Assembly: GCF_002367995.1 (NCBI RefSeq)
Contig: NZ_AP018207.1
Span: forward strand, 6,274,646 to 6,338,645
Source: Calothrix brevissima NIES-22
GTDB taxonomy: Bacteria; Cyanobacteriota; Cyanobacteriia; Cyanobacteriales; Nostocaceae
Length of the DNA: 64,000 nt
Direction of reading: 5' to 3'
This document shows positions 8,381 to 16,517 of the stretch, piece after piece. Each line of letters begins with the position of its first letter. The stretch's first letter is position 1. The position numbers and the translations under genes were made by a program. The notes below the pieces were generated by a model. That model searched no databases, was not told the DNA's origin, and saw only the letters and a program-made list of their open reading frames with translations.

Positions 8381-8767
8381 TTATATCGGTAACAACGAAA
8401 CATGAGCAGAAACTACTTTCCATCCATCTGGAAATTTGTACCATGTTTGGCTTTGTCTCCCAAAACGTTCTACACCATTGATAATGCGGCGAAATTCTAA
8501 AGTTACAGTTGCTGTATCTTTACCAAAAGTCACAACTTTAAGATGAGAAATTTCGCGCTCAATTTTTGGGTTTGCTCGAGAGGCGCGAAAATTGCGAATC
8601 TCTTCACTACCGTAGAGATTTTCTGTTACACCAAAACGTACTACTTCAGGTGCATCCCAAAATAAACTATCCATCACCTCTAAATTGTTATTAGCTAAAG
8701 CTTCTTCGTATTTAAGGTATAAATCAGTTACTTCAGCTACAACAGCAGGGTCATTTACTATAGTCAT
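8381..8767 (-). CDS. AtzH/HpxZ-like protein (DUF3225, NTF2/SnoaL fold)
   Basis: A 128-residue single-domain protein resembling the HpxZ/AtzH family: AVVAEVTDLYLKYEEALANNNLEVMDSLFW near the start, FGVTENLYG, FRASR, and GRQSQTWYKFPDGWKVVSAHVS at the end. Family members occur beside amidases such as AtzE/AtzF or in oxalurate-degradation loci, where they act as partner proteins. The only amidase sequence in this window is the truncated gene at 18273, about 9.5 kb away. It heads a four-gene minus-strand run with Nudix and methyltransferase genes. Family call moderate to good; role here unknown. Confidence 0.75.
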   Translation of the reverse strand: MTIVNDPAVVAEVTDLYLKYEEALANNNLEVMDSLFWDAPEVVRFGVTENLYGSEEIRNFRASRANPKIEREISHLKVVTFGKDTATVTLEFRRIINGVERFGRQSQTWYKFPDGWKVVSAHVSLLPI

Positions 8768-8893
8768 TGTTGTTAATAATTTACGAACTCTGAATTATTT
8801 TGTCACAAAATGACCTATGTAGAACTGGCGAAAATTTATAGTATAAAAAACACGAATCATAGATTTTTTGATGTCTGTCGCCATACATCACTG

Positions 8894-9670
8894 CTAGCCG
8901 TGAATAAAAAAGTAGATAGTCATACTGAAGGCAACAAAGATGACAAATTTACGAATTAATTGGGGTTTAAGTCTACGTGCATAATGGGCGCTAAGATATC
9001 CGCCCAAAGAACCACCCACAGCCATTAAAATCGCTTGTTCCCAAGCAATTACACCTGCAAAAATAAAAGGAATAATGGCAATTCCATTAATACAACTACC
9101 TAAAAATGCTTTAAAGGCATTAATTGTATGAATATTTTTGATACCCAAAAATGATAGGGTTGCCAACATTAAAATTCCTAAACCTGCACCGAAAAAACCG
9201 CCGTAAATAGCGATCGCTAATTGTGCCAAGGCAAGGTTAAATATAGGTACAGACTCCGGTGTTGACTTCTGGCTCTGAAGCTGCAACCATCCTCTGAGAG
9301 TGTCGCCAAAGGTAAATACTAGGGTTGCTGATAGTAGTAGATAAGGGATGAGCTTTTTAAATACATCAGCCGAGGTATAGAGTAAAGCTAAAGAGCCAAT
9401 AATTCCACCGAATAAACTTATGCCACATAACAGCAAAAAAACTTGCCGTTTAATCCCCAAATCTTTACGGTAGGCTCCAGCACTAGCCAGAGCAGCCACC
9501 CAAATAGCGGTATTATTTGTAGCATTAGCAATAATTGGCGGTACTCCTGTAAAAATCAGCGCGGGAAACGTAATAAAACTTCCACCACCTGCAACAGCAT
9601 TCAATCCGCCTGCAATAAAAGCGGTGCTGAATAAAAGTAAGCTATGGATAATAGTTAAAGATGGTGGCAT
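8894..9670 (-). CDS. TauE/SafE-family (TSUP) anion exporter
   Basis: 258-residue polytopic membrane protein with about eight hydrophobic segments in two similar halves. The N-terminal GGLNAVAGGGSFITFPAL and the mid-protein YGGFFGAGLGILMLATLSFLG are the paired glycine-rich signatures of the 4-toluene sulfonate uptake/TauE-SafE family. Members export sulfite, sulfoacetate or related anions, or import sulfonates. It lies 9 bp downstream of the HAD phosphatase gene on the same strand. The nearby flavin monooxygenases and sulfonate-type binding proteins fit sulfite or organosulfur export, but that link is inferred from context. Confidence 0.85.
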   Translation of the reverse strand: MPPSLTIIHSLLLFSTAFIAGGLNAVAGGGSFITFPALIFTGVPPIIANATNNTAIWVAALASAGAYRKDLGIKRQVFLLLCGISLFGGIIGSLALLYTSADVFKKLIPYLLLSATLVFTFGDTLRGWLQLQSQKSTPESVPIFNLALAQLAIAIYGGFFGAGLGILMLATLSFLGIKNIHTINAFKAFLGSCINGIAIIPFIFAGVIAWEQAILMAVGGSLGGYLSAHYARRLKPQLIRKFVIFVAFSMTIYFFIHG

Positions 9671-9679
9671 GATTTTGAG

Positions 9680-10330
9680 TCACAAATTAGGAATTATCAA
9701 TTTGGGAATATCTTCTGGAGAATGAGCAATCCAATCAGCACCGTGAGTTGTCAATTCTTCCTCGCTTCCGTAGCCATAGGTAACGCCAATAGTTGCAACT
9801 TGATTTTTCTTGGCTCCGATCATGTCGTGTTTGCGATCGCCTATCATAACTACGGTAGAGGGTGAAAGCTTCTCTGTCAGTAAAATATGCTCAATCAGGT
9901 CGCCTTTAACACTGCGGGTTCCATCCAATTCGCTACCGTAAATCCCATCAAACAAAGGCGATAAGCCAAAATGTTCAATAATGCGGATGGTATAAATATA
10001 TGGTTTAGAAGTAGCGATAAAGGTTTTGTAACCGTAAGCACGCAAGGTTTTCAGGGTTTCGGGAATTTGCGGATAAAGCAGATTTTCAAATAAACCAATA
10101 GTAGAAAAGCGATCGCGGTAAAGTGAAATAGCCTGCGTTAACAACGTCTCATCGGTCGTTTTCAATAACGCTGAAAAAGTCTCTGTGATTGGCGGGCCAA
10201 TATACCAACCCAACTCATCAACATCTGGCGGTGTATAACCCAGTTCCGAGAGTGCATACTGAATGCTACGAGTAATACCGGGCTTGGCATCGCTTAAAGT
10301 TCCATCTAAATCAAATAGGATGTTGGGCAT
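9680..10330 (-). CDS. HAD-superfamily phosphatase (Gph/PGP-like)
   Basis: 216 residues from the chosen start. HAD motif I is FDLDGTLSD (nucleophile D7, acid/base D9), motif II is in FIATSKP, motif III is the lysine of GTRSVKGDLIEHI, and motif IV is VVMIGDRKHDMIGAK. A C1 helical cap sits between motifs I and II, as in phosphoglycolate phosphatases. I choose ATG at 10330. Upstream in-frame ATGs up to 10372 lie in the gggcatt tandem repeat and would add an artificial MPNAQCP-type extension. It precedes the TauE gene by 9 bp, so the two are probably an operon. Exact substrate not determinable. Confidence 0.85.
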   Translation of the reverse strand: MPNILFDLDGTLSDAKPGITRSIQYALSELGYTPPDVDELGWYIGPPITETFSALLKTTDETLLTQAISLYRDRFSTIGLFENLLYPQIPETLKTLRAYGYKTFIATSKPYIYTIRIIEHFGLSPLFDGIYGSELDGTRSVKGDLIEHILLTEKLSPSTVVMIGDRKHDMIGAKKNQVATIGVTYGYGSEEELTTHGADWIAHSPEDIPKLIIPNL

Positions 10331-10338
10331 AGGGTGTA

Positions 10339-10380
10339 GGGCATTGGGCATTGGGCATTGGGCATTGGGCATTGGGCATT
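10339..10380. repeat. Heptanucleotide tandem repeat (STRR), 6 copies of gggcatt
   Basis: Six perfect consecutive copies of gggcatt immediately upstream of the HAD start codon. On the minus strand it reads as repeated ATGCCCA, which creates spurious in-frame start codons for the HAD gene. Confidence 0.92.
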
Positions 10381-10398
10381 GTGCTATTTTCGCATTAT

Positions 10399-10500
10399 CT
10401 TTCTTATCCTCCTTGTCTCCCTTGTCCTCCTTGTCTCCCTTGTCCCCCTTATCCTCCTTGTCTCCCTTGTCCCCTTCATCTCCCTCATCTCCCTCATCCC
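10399..10500 (-). repeat. Long G-rich (minus strand) repeat tract after the EamA gene
   Basis: About 100 bp of imperfect CCTTGTCTCC/CCTTGTCCTC units on the plus strand. Seen from the EamA mRNA it reads GGGGATGAGGGAGATGAGGG and so on, directly overlapping and following the stop codon (10494-10496). The many closely spaced GG/GGG runs make G-quadruplex formation in RNA possible. Shorter relatives occur at 1431-1470, 5537-5582 and 15689-15730, always in the same orientation relative to the preceding gene. Confidence 0.7.
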
Positions 10501-11474
10501 CTAATCCGCTTACCCATAAACTTCTCTCGGCTCAACAAAGCGATCCCCAAGGTGACGATACCAATACCTGCACATTGAATTACATTTAAAGTTTCGCTAA
10601 TTGTTGCCCATGCAATCAGGGCTGTCATAGCTGGGCTACTTGCGCCAATAATCGAGGCGGTAGTTGCACCAATTTTGTGAATCCCTACATTGTTGAGACT
10701 GTGTCCCAAAAAGCTGATTAAACCGGAGAAAATACTGCCAATCCACATCGGTGTCCAGTCAAGCTGGTTACTAGGAGGTGCAAAGAACAGTAAGCTGATA
10801 CCAGAAAGCAGCAGTGTTGAGGCAAAACTAATCCAGGTAAAAGGTACTGGATGAAGTTTTTCTAAACATTTTTGGGCAAGAACGTTATAGCAAGCGTTAA
10901 AAATTCCGGCAATAATGCTCGCACCAATGCCAATCGCAATGGTATTACTGCCACTCACAGCAGAAGATTGGGGAACTGTAAGAACGCTGCCTATGAGAAT
11001 AATACCCATGATTAGCCAACTAAAGGATGTGGGGCGATCGCCAAAAAACCTCCAAGAGAGTAGTGCTGTAAACACGGGATAAGTAAAAAAGAGGGTGAGG
11101 GCAATTCCCGTGGGGATCAAGCCAATCCCTATATACAACGAGGTAATATAGACAAACATGAGTACTCCACAACCAAAAGCTTGGAGCATCACATCACGGC
11201 GTTCGCGAAGCGCGCCGGAGGCATCGCGTCTAAATAAGCTTTGGAATTCTTTAAAGCCTGATGGATATAGTTTAAATGCTACAGATGCCATCAGTGGAAC
11301 TACTAATAGCATTCGCATAAACATCAGTAAAAATGAATTCTGCAAATCTGGTTTAACGTAACCACCGAGTAAAAACAAACTCAGTACAAGATGTTCTGAG
11401 AATAAAACTCGGACGGTAACGTTGTGAAATGCCAAAAAGAACGAGGACAGAAGAACTGTCAGAATGCCTAACAA
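10494..11474 (-). CDS. EamA/DMT-superfamily transporter
   Basis: 326-residue inner-membrane protein with ten hydrophobic segments and the two EamA repeats of the drug/metabolite transporter superfamily. Repeat 1 ends in the AL(T)LFFTYPVFTALLSWRFFGDRP segment. Repeat 2 has GLISFLGHSLNNVGIHKIGATTASIIGASSPAMTALIAWATISETL. Substrate unknown; members export amino acids, nucleosides or other metabolites. The loop near residue 85-95 (RRDASGALRERRD) is encoded by a palindromic GC-rich stretch (11199-11230, ttcgcgaa core) and looks like a small in-frame repeat insertion. The C-terminus stops at the edge of the G-rich tract. Confidence 0.85.
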   Translation of the reverse strand: MLGILTVLLSSFFLAFHNVTVRVLFSEHLVLSLFLLGGYVKPDLQNSFLLMFMRMLLVVPLMASVAFKLYPSGFKEFQSLFRRDASGALRERRDVMLQAFGCGVLMFVYITSLYIGIGLIPTGIALTLFFTYPVFTALLSWRFFGDRPTSFSWLIMGIILIGSVLTVPQSSAVSGSNTIAIGIGASIIAGIFNACYNVLAQKCLEKLHPVPFTWISFASTLLLSGISLLFFAPPSNQLDWTPMWIGSIFSGLISFLGHSLNNVGIHKIGATTASIIGASSPAMTALIAWATISETLNVIQCAGIGIVTLGIALLSREKFMGKRIRG

Positions 11475-11525
11475 GGTAAAAGTTTCCTTAGCAGCTACTT
11501 TAGTGCTTTACCATAACCCAAGAGA

Positions 11526-12899
11526 TTAAGTCAAAACACCCACCAATTCAGGAGCAGTAGCATTTGTGGCAAACTGATTTACCGGACGGGGTAAACCAAG
11601 ATTATCCCGCAAAGTTTGCCCCTCGTATTCGGTACGGAACAAACCTCGACGTTGTAATTCAGGAATCACCAAATCTACAAACTCTTCTAAACCACCAGGT
11701 AACCAAGGCGGCATAATATTAAAGCCATCAGCCCCATCATTTAAAAACCATTCTTCCAACTGATCGGCAATTTGCTCTGGTGTACCCAAAATTGTCCGGT
11801 GTCCCCTTGCGCCCGCAATCCATAAATATAGTTGGCGGATGGTTAAATTTTCTCGCTGGGCTAAGTCTTTAATTAGCTGTAAGCGGCTTTTACCTCCGTT
11901 AGTATCTGGTAAATCTGGTAACGGCCCGTCTAGGGGATATGACGATAAATCATGGCCAGTTAGTCCAGAAAGTAGACCTACTCCCACAGAAGGATGAATC
12001 AAATCTTGTAGTTGTTGATATTTTTCTTTCGCTTCTTGCTCAGTGCTACCGATGATTGGAAAGACACCAGGCATAATCTTGAGATGTTCGGGAGAACGTC
12101 CATATTTTGCCAATCTTCCCTTGACATTGCTATAGAATGCTTGTGCTTCTTTGAGAGTTTGCTGGGCGGTGAATATAACTTCTGCTGTGCGTGCAGCCAA
12201 TTCTTGCCCAGCTTCCGAAGAACCAGCTTGCACAATTACCGGATATCCTTGAATGGGACGGGCGACATTCAAAGGGCCGCGCACAGAGAAATGTTTACCT
12301 TTATGGTTGGGGATGTGCAATTTATCAGGATGGAAATAAAGGCCTGATTCTTTGTCGCGAATCAAAGCATCATCTTCCCAACTATCCCAAAGCTTGGTGA
12401 CAACTTCTAAAAATTCTGTGGCTCTCTCGTAGCGCAGTGCATGTTGTAAATGTTCTTCCTGGTTAAAGTTCTTGGCTGCGGCTTCGGCGGAGGAGGTGAC
12501 GACATTCCAGCCAGCACGCCCACCACTGAGATAATCTAGCGATGCAAACTTACGGGCGAGGTGAAAAGGTTCTTCGTATGTAGTTGATGCTGTTGCTACT
12601 AACCCGATTTGCTTTGTCACCACAGACAAAGCCGACAATAAAGTGAGCGGTTCAAAATGGACGCTAAATTGTCCCGAACGGCTAAAAGCTTCTTTTCCCT
12701 GTCCTCGATCCCAGACGGCTAAACCATCTGCGAGGAATACCATATCAAATTTACCCCGTTCGGCTGTCTGTGCCAACTGGGTGTAATGCTGAATACTCAG
12801 CCCTCCGTCTGCTTGGGCTTGGGGATGTCGCCAAGCTGCAACGTGATGGCCTGCGTCTGGTAAGAATGCACCTAGTCTCAGTTGTTTTTTCTGACTCAT
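11526..12899 (-). CDS. LLM-class flavin monooxygenase, NtaA/DmoA family (second of tandem pair)
   Basis: 457-residue FMNH2-dependent monooxygenase with the bacterial luciferase-like TIM-barrel fold. Signatures of the NtaA/SnaA/DmoA/SsuD-like branch are LRLGAFLPDAGHHVAAWRHP, AERGKFDMVFLADG, EPLTLLSALSVVT, RKFASLDYLSGGRAGWNVVTS and PVIVQAGSSEAGQELA. Such enzymes cleave C-N or C-S bonds in compounds such as nitrilotriacetate, dimethyl sulfide or sulfonates, and need a separate flavin reductase; none is evident in the window. The gene lies 8 bp after its paralogue (12908-14284). The two proteins share most of their length, including long identical stretches around QTLKEAQ. Substrate unknown. Confidence 0.88.
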   Translation of the reverse strand: MSQKKQLRLGAFLPDAGHHVAAWRHPQAQADGGLSIQHYTQLAQTAERGKFDMVFLADGLAVWDRGQGKEAFSRSGQFSVHFEPLTLLSALSVVTKQIGLVATASTTYEEPFHLARKFASLDYLSGGRAGWNVVTSSAEAAAKNFNQEEHLQHALRYERATEFLEVVTKLWDSWEDDALIRDKESGLYFHPDKLHIPNHKGKHFSVRGPLNVARPIQGYPVIVQAGSSEAGQELAARTAEVIFTAQQTLKEAQAFYSNVKGRLAKYGRSPEHLKIMPGVFPIIGSTEQEAKEKYQQLQDLIHPSVGVGLLSGLTGHDLSSYPLDGPLPDLPDTNGGKSRLQLIKDLAQRENLTIRQLYLWIAGARGHRTILGTPEQIADQLEEWFLNDGADGFNIMPPWLPGGLEEFVDLVIPELQRRGLFRTEYEGQTLRDNLGLPRPVNQFATNATAPELVGVLT

Positions 12900-12907
12900 A
12901 TTCTGCT

Positions 12908-14284
12908 TTATACTGATATACTTGCTAACTCTGCTGAATTAGCAATATTGCTGAACTGGTTTACTGGCCTTGGTAGTCCCAAATTTTCCCGCAGAGTTTG
13001 ACCTTCGTACTCAGTGCGGAACAGATCCCGGCGTTGTAATTCGGGAATCACCAAATCGACAAACTCTTCTAAACCACCAGGTAAATAAGGCGGCATGATA
13101 TTAAAGCCATCAGCCCCATCGTTTAAAAACCATTCTTCCAACTGGTCAGCAATTTGTTGTGGTGTACCCCAGATAGTTCTATGACCTCTTGCACCTGCGA
13201 TCGCCAAGTATAATTCTCTGAGGGTCAAATTCTCTCTATTTGCCAAATCAGATACCAGTTTCAGGCGGCTTTTACTACCGTTGGTATCCTCAGGAAATTC
13301 CGGTGCTGGGCCATCTAAAGGATATCCAGATAAATCTTTGCCACCATATACCCATCCCAGTAATCCTAATCCAACTAGGGGATGGACTAACTCCTGAATT
13401 TGGTCGTACTTTTCCTTCGCTTCTTGCTCAGTACTACCAATTACAGGGAATATCCCTGGCATAATCTTGAGATGCTCAGGAGAACGTCCATATTTAGCCA
13501 ATCTGCCCTTGACGCTGGCATAAAATTCCTGTGCTTCTTTGAGAGTTTGCTGGGCGGTGAATATCACCTCTGCGGTTTGGGCGGCGAGTTCCTGACCAGC
13601 TTCCGAAGAACCAGCTTGCACAATCACAGGATACCCTTGGACAGGACGGGCGACGTTGAGAGGGCCTTTGACTGAGAAATGTTTGCCTTTGTGGTGAGGA
13701 ATATGCAGCTTGTCAGCTTCAAAATAAATCCCAGAATCGCGATCGCGGATAAAGGCATCATCTTCCCAACTGTCCCATAGTTTGGTGACAACTTCGACAA
13801 ATTCCTGGGCGCGTTCGTAGCGTGTGGCGTGTTCTAAATGCTTTTCTCGGTTAAAGTTCTTGGCTTCGGCTTCCGTTCCAGAGGTGACAACATTCCAGCC
13901 AGCCCGACCGCCACTAAGATAATCTAGGGAAGCAAACTTGCGGGCGATATGAAAAGGTTCATTGTAAGTTGTGGAGGCTGTCGCCACTAAGCCAATATTG
14001 TCCGTCACCGCAGACAAAGCCGACAGCAGCGTCAAGGGTTCAAAATGTACAAGCTTCCCGTTACGGCTCCAACCTTCCACATCAGTATTGTGATCCCGCA
14101 CAGCTACGCCATCTGCCAGGAAAATCATGTCAAATTTCCCCCGTTCGGCTGTCTGTGCCAACCGCTTGTAATGCTTGAAGTTGAGAGGATTAGCCTGAGC
14201 TTGGGGGTGTCGCCAAGCCGCTATATGATGTCCAGTCGGATGTAAGAATGCACCCAGTCTTAGTTGTTTCTTTTTCGTGGTCAT
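12908..14284 (-). CDS. LLM-class flavin monooxygenase, NtaA/DmoA family (first of tandem pair)
   Basis: 458-residue paralogue of the downstream gene, same fold and motifs: LRLGAFLHPTGHHIAAWRHP, AERGKFDMIFLADG, ARKFASLDYLSGGRAGWNVVTSGTEAEAKNF and VIVQAGSSEAGQELAAQTAE. Differences concentrate in short loops, such as the residues after the first HP and those around VRDHNTDVEGW, which in this fold shape substrate access; the pair may have diverged in substrate. It is the promoter-proximal gene of a likely two-gene operon. The 14285-14483 spacer upstream contains only a short repeat (aaccgcagaggcgcagag) and the end of the SDR gene. Confidence 0.88.
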   Translation of the reverse strand: MTTKKKQLRLGAFLHPTGHHIAAWRHPQAQANPLNFKHYKRLAQTAERGKFDMIFLADGVAVRDHNTDVEGWSRNGKLVHFEPLTLLSALSAVTDNIGLVATASTTYNEPFHIARKFASLDYLSGGRAGWNVVTSGTEAEAKNFNREKHLEHATRYERAQEFVEVVTKLWDSWEDDAFIRDRDSGIYFEADKLHIPHHKGKHFSVKGPLNVARPVQGYPVIVQAGSSEAGQELAAQTAEVIFTAQQTLKEAQEFYASVKGRLAKYGRSPEHLKIMPGIFPVIGSTEQEAKEKYDQIQELVHPLVGLGLLGWVYGGKDLSGYPLDGPAPEFPEDTNGSKSRLKLVSDLANRENLTLRELYLAIAGARGHRTIWGTPQQIADQLEEWFLNDGADGFNIMPPYLPGGLEEFVDLVIPELQRRDLFRTEYEGQTLRENLGLPRPVNQFSNIANSAELASISV

Positions 14285-14483
14285 TACTATCTATTGAAAT
14301 ATGTTTAAGGGGATTGGGGACTAGCCTTTTCAAGATGACTGGTAAAATCTGTTTTTTCTCTGCGGTTAAAAAGCAATTTATTTAACCGCAGAGGCGCAGA
14401 GTACACAGAGATAAGAGATAAAAAAAGAATTTTTGGAGTAAAATTTTTATCCTCATTGAAACGGCTATTCCTAGCTTTATACC

Positions 14484-15284
14484 CTATACTCCTGGCGTAC
14501 TTCCCCCATCAACAAGAATCTCTGTGCCTGTAATTGAAGCAGCGAGATCGGAGACTAAAAATAGGGTTAATGCAGCAATTTCTTCTGGTTGGGCAATTCT
14601 TTTGAGAGGAATTCCTTGTAGAGTTTCTGCTTTTGCTTGTTCAACTGTAATCCCTCGTGCTTGGGCGTTTTGTTCAGCTAAACGTTCGGCTCTTTCGGTA
14701 GCAGTTGCACCAGGAGAAATGGCATTAATCCGAATGTTGTACTCGGCTAATTCTTTAGAAATTCCTCTTGTAAAGTTGAGCAAGGCGGCGTTGGTTGTCC
14801 CATCTGGAAGGAAGCTAGGGCGGGGTGTCCTACCTGCACCACCGATGATATTGACAATTCGTCCATCCCCTCGATTTTTTTGATGGGGAACAACGGCTTT
14901 AACTAGGCGAATATAGCCCAATAATTTTAAGTTCCAAGCATCTAAAAATACATCATCGCTCAAGTCTAGGAAAGACCCAGCACGGGCTGATCCAGCATTA
15001 TTGACTAAAATATCAATTTGACCAAACTGCTGTAATGTAGTGGAAACTACTCGCTCCACACTCTCGGCTTGAGTTAAATCGGCACTGATAGAAATGACTT
15101 TCGCCCCTGTTGTGGGTAGGGATTGGATAGCGCTGACTGCATTCTCTAACCGTTCTGGGTTACGAGCTGCAATGACTACATTCACACCTTCAGTATAGAG
15201 TGACTTGGCGATCGCTAAACCAATACCTGCACTACCGCCTGTGACAATTGCTGTTTTACCTGATAGTTGTAGATCTAAGCTCAT
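14484..15284 (-). CDS. SDR-family protein lacking the canonical Tyr/Lys catalytic pair
   Basis: 266-residue short-chain dehydrogenase/reductase fold. The cofactor site is intact: TGGSAGIG at 15-22, AAR after strand 2 (NADP-favouring), DLT at 69-71 and NNAG at 95-98. The catalytic region reads NIIGGAGRTPRPSFLPDGTTNAALLNF. Aligning its AALL with the usual Y-x-x-x-K-x-A-L pattern puts D161 at the tyrosine, N165 at the lysine and glycine or isoleucine (147-148) at the serine. It ends with ITGTEILVDGGSTPGV, as in classical SDRs. It may be a divergent SDR subfamily using other chemistry or acting as a cofactor-binding protein. It precedes the tandem monooxygenase genes on the same strand, about 200 bp away. 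Confidence 0.82.
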   Translation of the reverse strand: MSLDLQLSGKTAIVTGGSAGIGLAIAKSLYTEGVNVVIAARNPERLENAVSAIQSLPTTGAKVISISADLTQAESVERVVSTTLQQFGQIDILVNNAGSARAGSFLDLSDDVFLDAWNLKLLGYIRLVKAVVPHQKNRGDGRIVNIIGGAGRTPRPSFLPDGTTNAALLNFTRGISKELAEYNIRINAISPGATATERAERLAEQNAQARGITVEQAKAETLQGIPLKRIAQPEEIAALTLFLVSDLAASITGTEILVDGGSTPGV

Positions 15285-15772
15285 AAGATAAATTCCTAGA
15301 TATTTGTGTTTTGAATATTTACAGATAAATTAAGTAGGTCGGCACAATTAATGTCATTTGTCATTGGTAAGAGTTTCGACAATGTTTATATTGCGTGACA
15401 TAGTTTGGTTTTTTATTGCTGACTTACTTAGTCTTTCTTACTTCAATATTTTCGTGACTTGGTTAATGATATTTAATAATATACGTAAACTCGATAGATT
15501 TTTTGTATTTTGTAATAATTGCCATACTTATCAGATGTATATTAAATAATCAAGTACCCAAGAGAATGATTTTTGCAGAATAGCGATCGCGCCTGCAATT
15601 CCCTTTATCAAAATAACTGAAAGTAAGCATTACCAATCCTATATAATACTTGTTATTCCCATCTACCATCTAGCTTGAAATAGTTATTTCTCCCTTGTCT
15701 CCCTTGTCCTCCTTGTCCCCCTTGTCCTTTCATAAATGGCGATAAAATTGTTTCATCAAGACTGCCCTCCGC
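15285..15772. other. Gap of 488 bp: AT-rich, with a G-rich/hairpin 3' element at its right end
   Basis: No supported gene. A 63-codon plus-strand frame (15358-15549) is AT-rich, has no ribosome-binding site and no recognisable domain. At 15689-15730 lies a CCTTGTCTCC pyrimidine tract and at 15741-15757 a gataaaattgtttcatc hairpin, together a close copy of the element at 1431-1498, again just after a minus-strand stop codon. A tatataat box lies near 15640 but cannot be tied to a gene. Confidence 0.5.
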
Positions 15773-16453
15773 CTAAATAGCAATAGCACTACTAACAAGA
15801 TAATTATTTTCCTGCTCCAGCAATTTTGGTAATAATCTCATATCATTAAATACAACAGATGCACCAGCTTCTCTGAGTTTTTTTGGTTTCGTTAACTCTG
15901 AATAACCAAAGACAGTCATACCCGCATTTACTCCAGCCATCACACCTGTTGGTGTATCTTCAATTACTACACATTCTTCTGGAGAAAAACCCATCGTTTC
16001 GGCTGCATATAAAAATACGTCTGGATGGGGTTTACTACGTATAATTCCTGTGGCGGTAAATATTTTTCCAGCAAAGTAACTGAATAAATCTGTTTTTAAT
16101 AAAGCTTGTCTGAGCCATTGATGGCTACTATTTGAGGCAACGCAAAAAGAAATATTGAGTTTACTTAAAACATCATGTATTCCTTGCACTGGTTTGAGGT
16201 GTTTTATAAAAGCTTGCATTGTGCGTTGTTCAAATTCAGTAGCAAACTTACTTGGTAAAGGTTGACCAAGAATATCTTGAATAGTTTCTAGACAAATAGC
16301 AGTAGATTTACCAGCACAAATATCGAACACATCTTCTAAAGTTAGATATAAGCCGATTTCATTGAGCATATCCAACAAAATAACATTGGCGATGATTTCA
16401 CTATCTACAAGCACACCATCGCCATCAAAAATTACTAAATTGAATTTATTCAT
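15773..16453 (-). CDS. HAD-superfamily hydrolase (beta-phosphoglucomutase/phosphatase-like)
   Basis: 226 residues. Motif I is FDGDGVLVDSE (nucleophile D10, acid/base D12), motif II is FCVASNSS, motif III is the lysine in RSKPHPDVFL, motif IV is CVVIEDTPTGVMAG. The GVLVDSE form and the IEDTPTGV/AGVNAGM block place it with subfamily IA HADs acting on sugar phosphates or similar (beta-PGM, YieH-like). A helical cap lies at about residues 18-85. It lies 55 bp after the DUF1932 dehydrogenase gene, from which it is separated by heptamer repeats. Substrate unknown. Confidence 0.85.
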   Translation of the reverse strand: MNKFNLVIFDGDGVLVDSEIIANVILLDMLNEIGLYLTLEDVFDICAGKSTAICLETIQDILGQPLPSKFATEFEQRTMQAFIKHLKPVQGIHDVLSKLNISFCVASNSSHQWLRQALLKTDLFSYFAGKIFTATGIIRSKPHPDVFLYAAETMGFSPEECVVIEDTPTGVMAGVNAGMTVFGYSELTKPKKLREAGASVVFNDMRLLPKLLEQENNYLVSSAIAI

Positions 16454-16475
16454 TAATCGCTAAAATTTGATAGGT

Positions 16476-16517
16476 GTTGACTGTTGACTGTTGACTCTTG
16501 ACTATTGACTATTGACT
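16476..16517. repeat. Heptanucleotide tandem repeat, unit gttgact (6 copies, last three degenerate)
   Basis: Six 7-bp units, three gttgact, one cttgact and two attgact. They lie between the DUF1932 dehydrogenase and HAD genes, reaching just into the end of the former. Confidence 0.88.

Noticed and set aside
10263..10589. 108- and 75-codon plus-strand frames with PPCLPCPP or SSLSPL repeats
   Set aside because: Translations of the CCTTGTCTCC tract and STRR, antisense to the HAD and EamA genes.
15358..15549. 63-codon plus-strand hydrophobic frame
   Set aside because: AT-rich gap, no ribosome-binding site, no similarity to any family I know; hydrophobicity is expected from T-rich codons.
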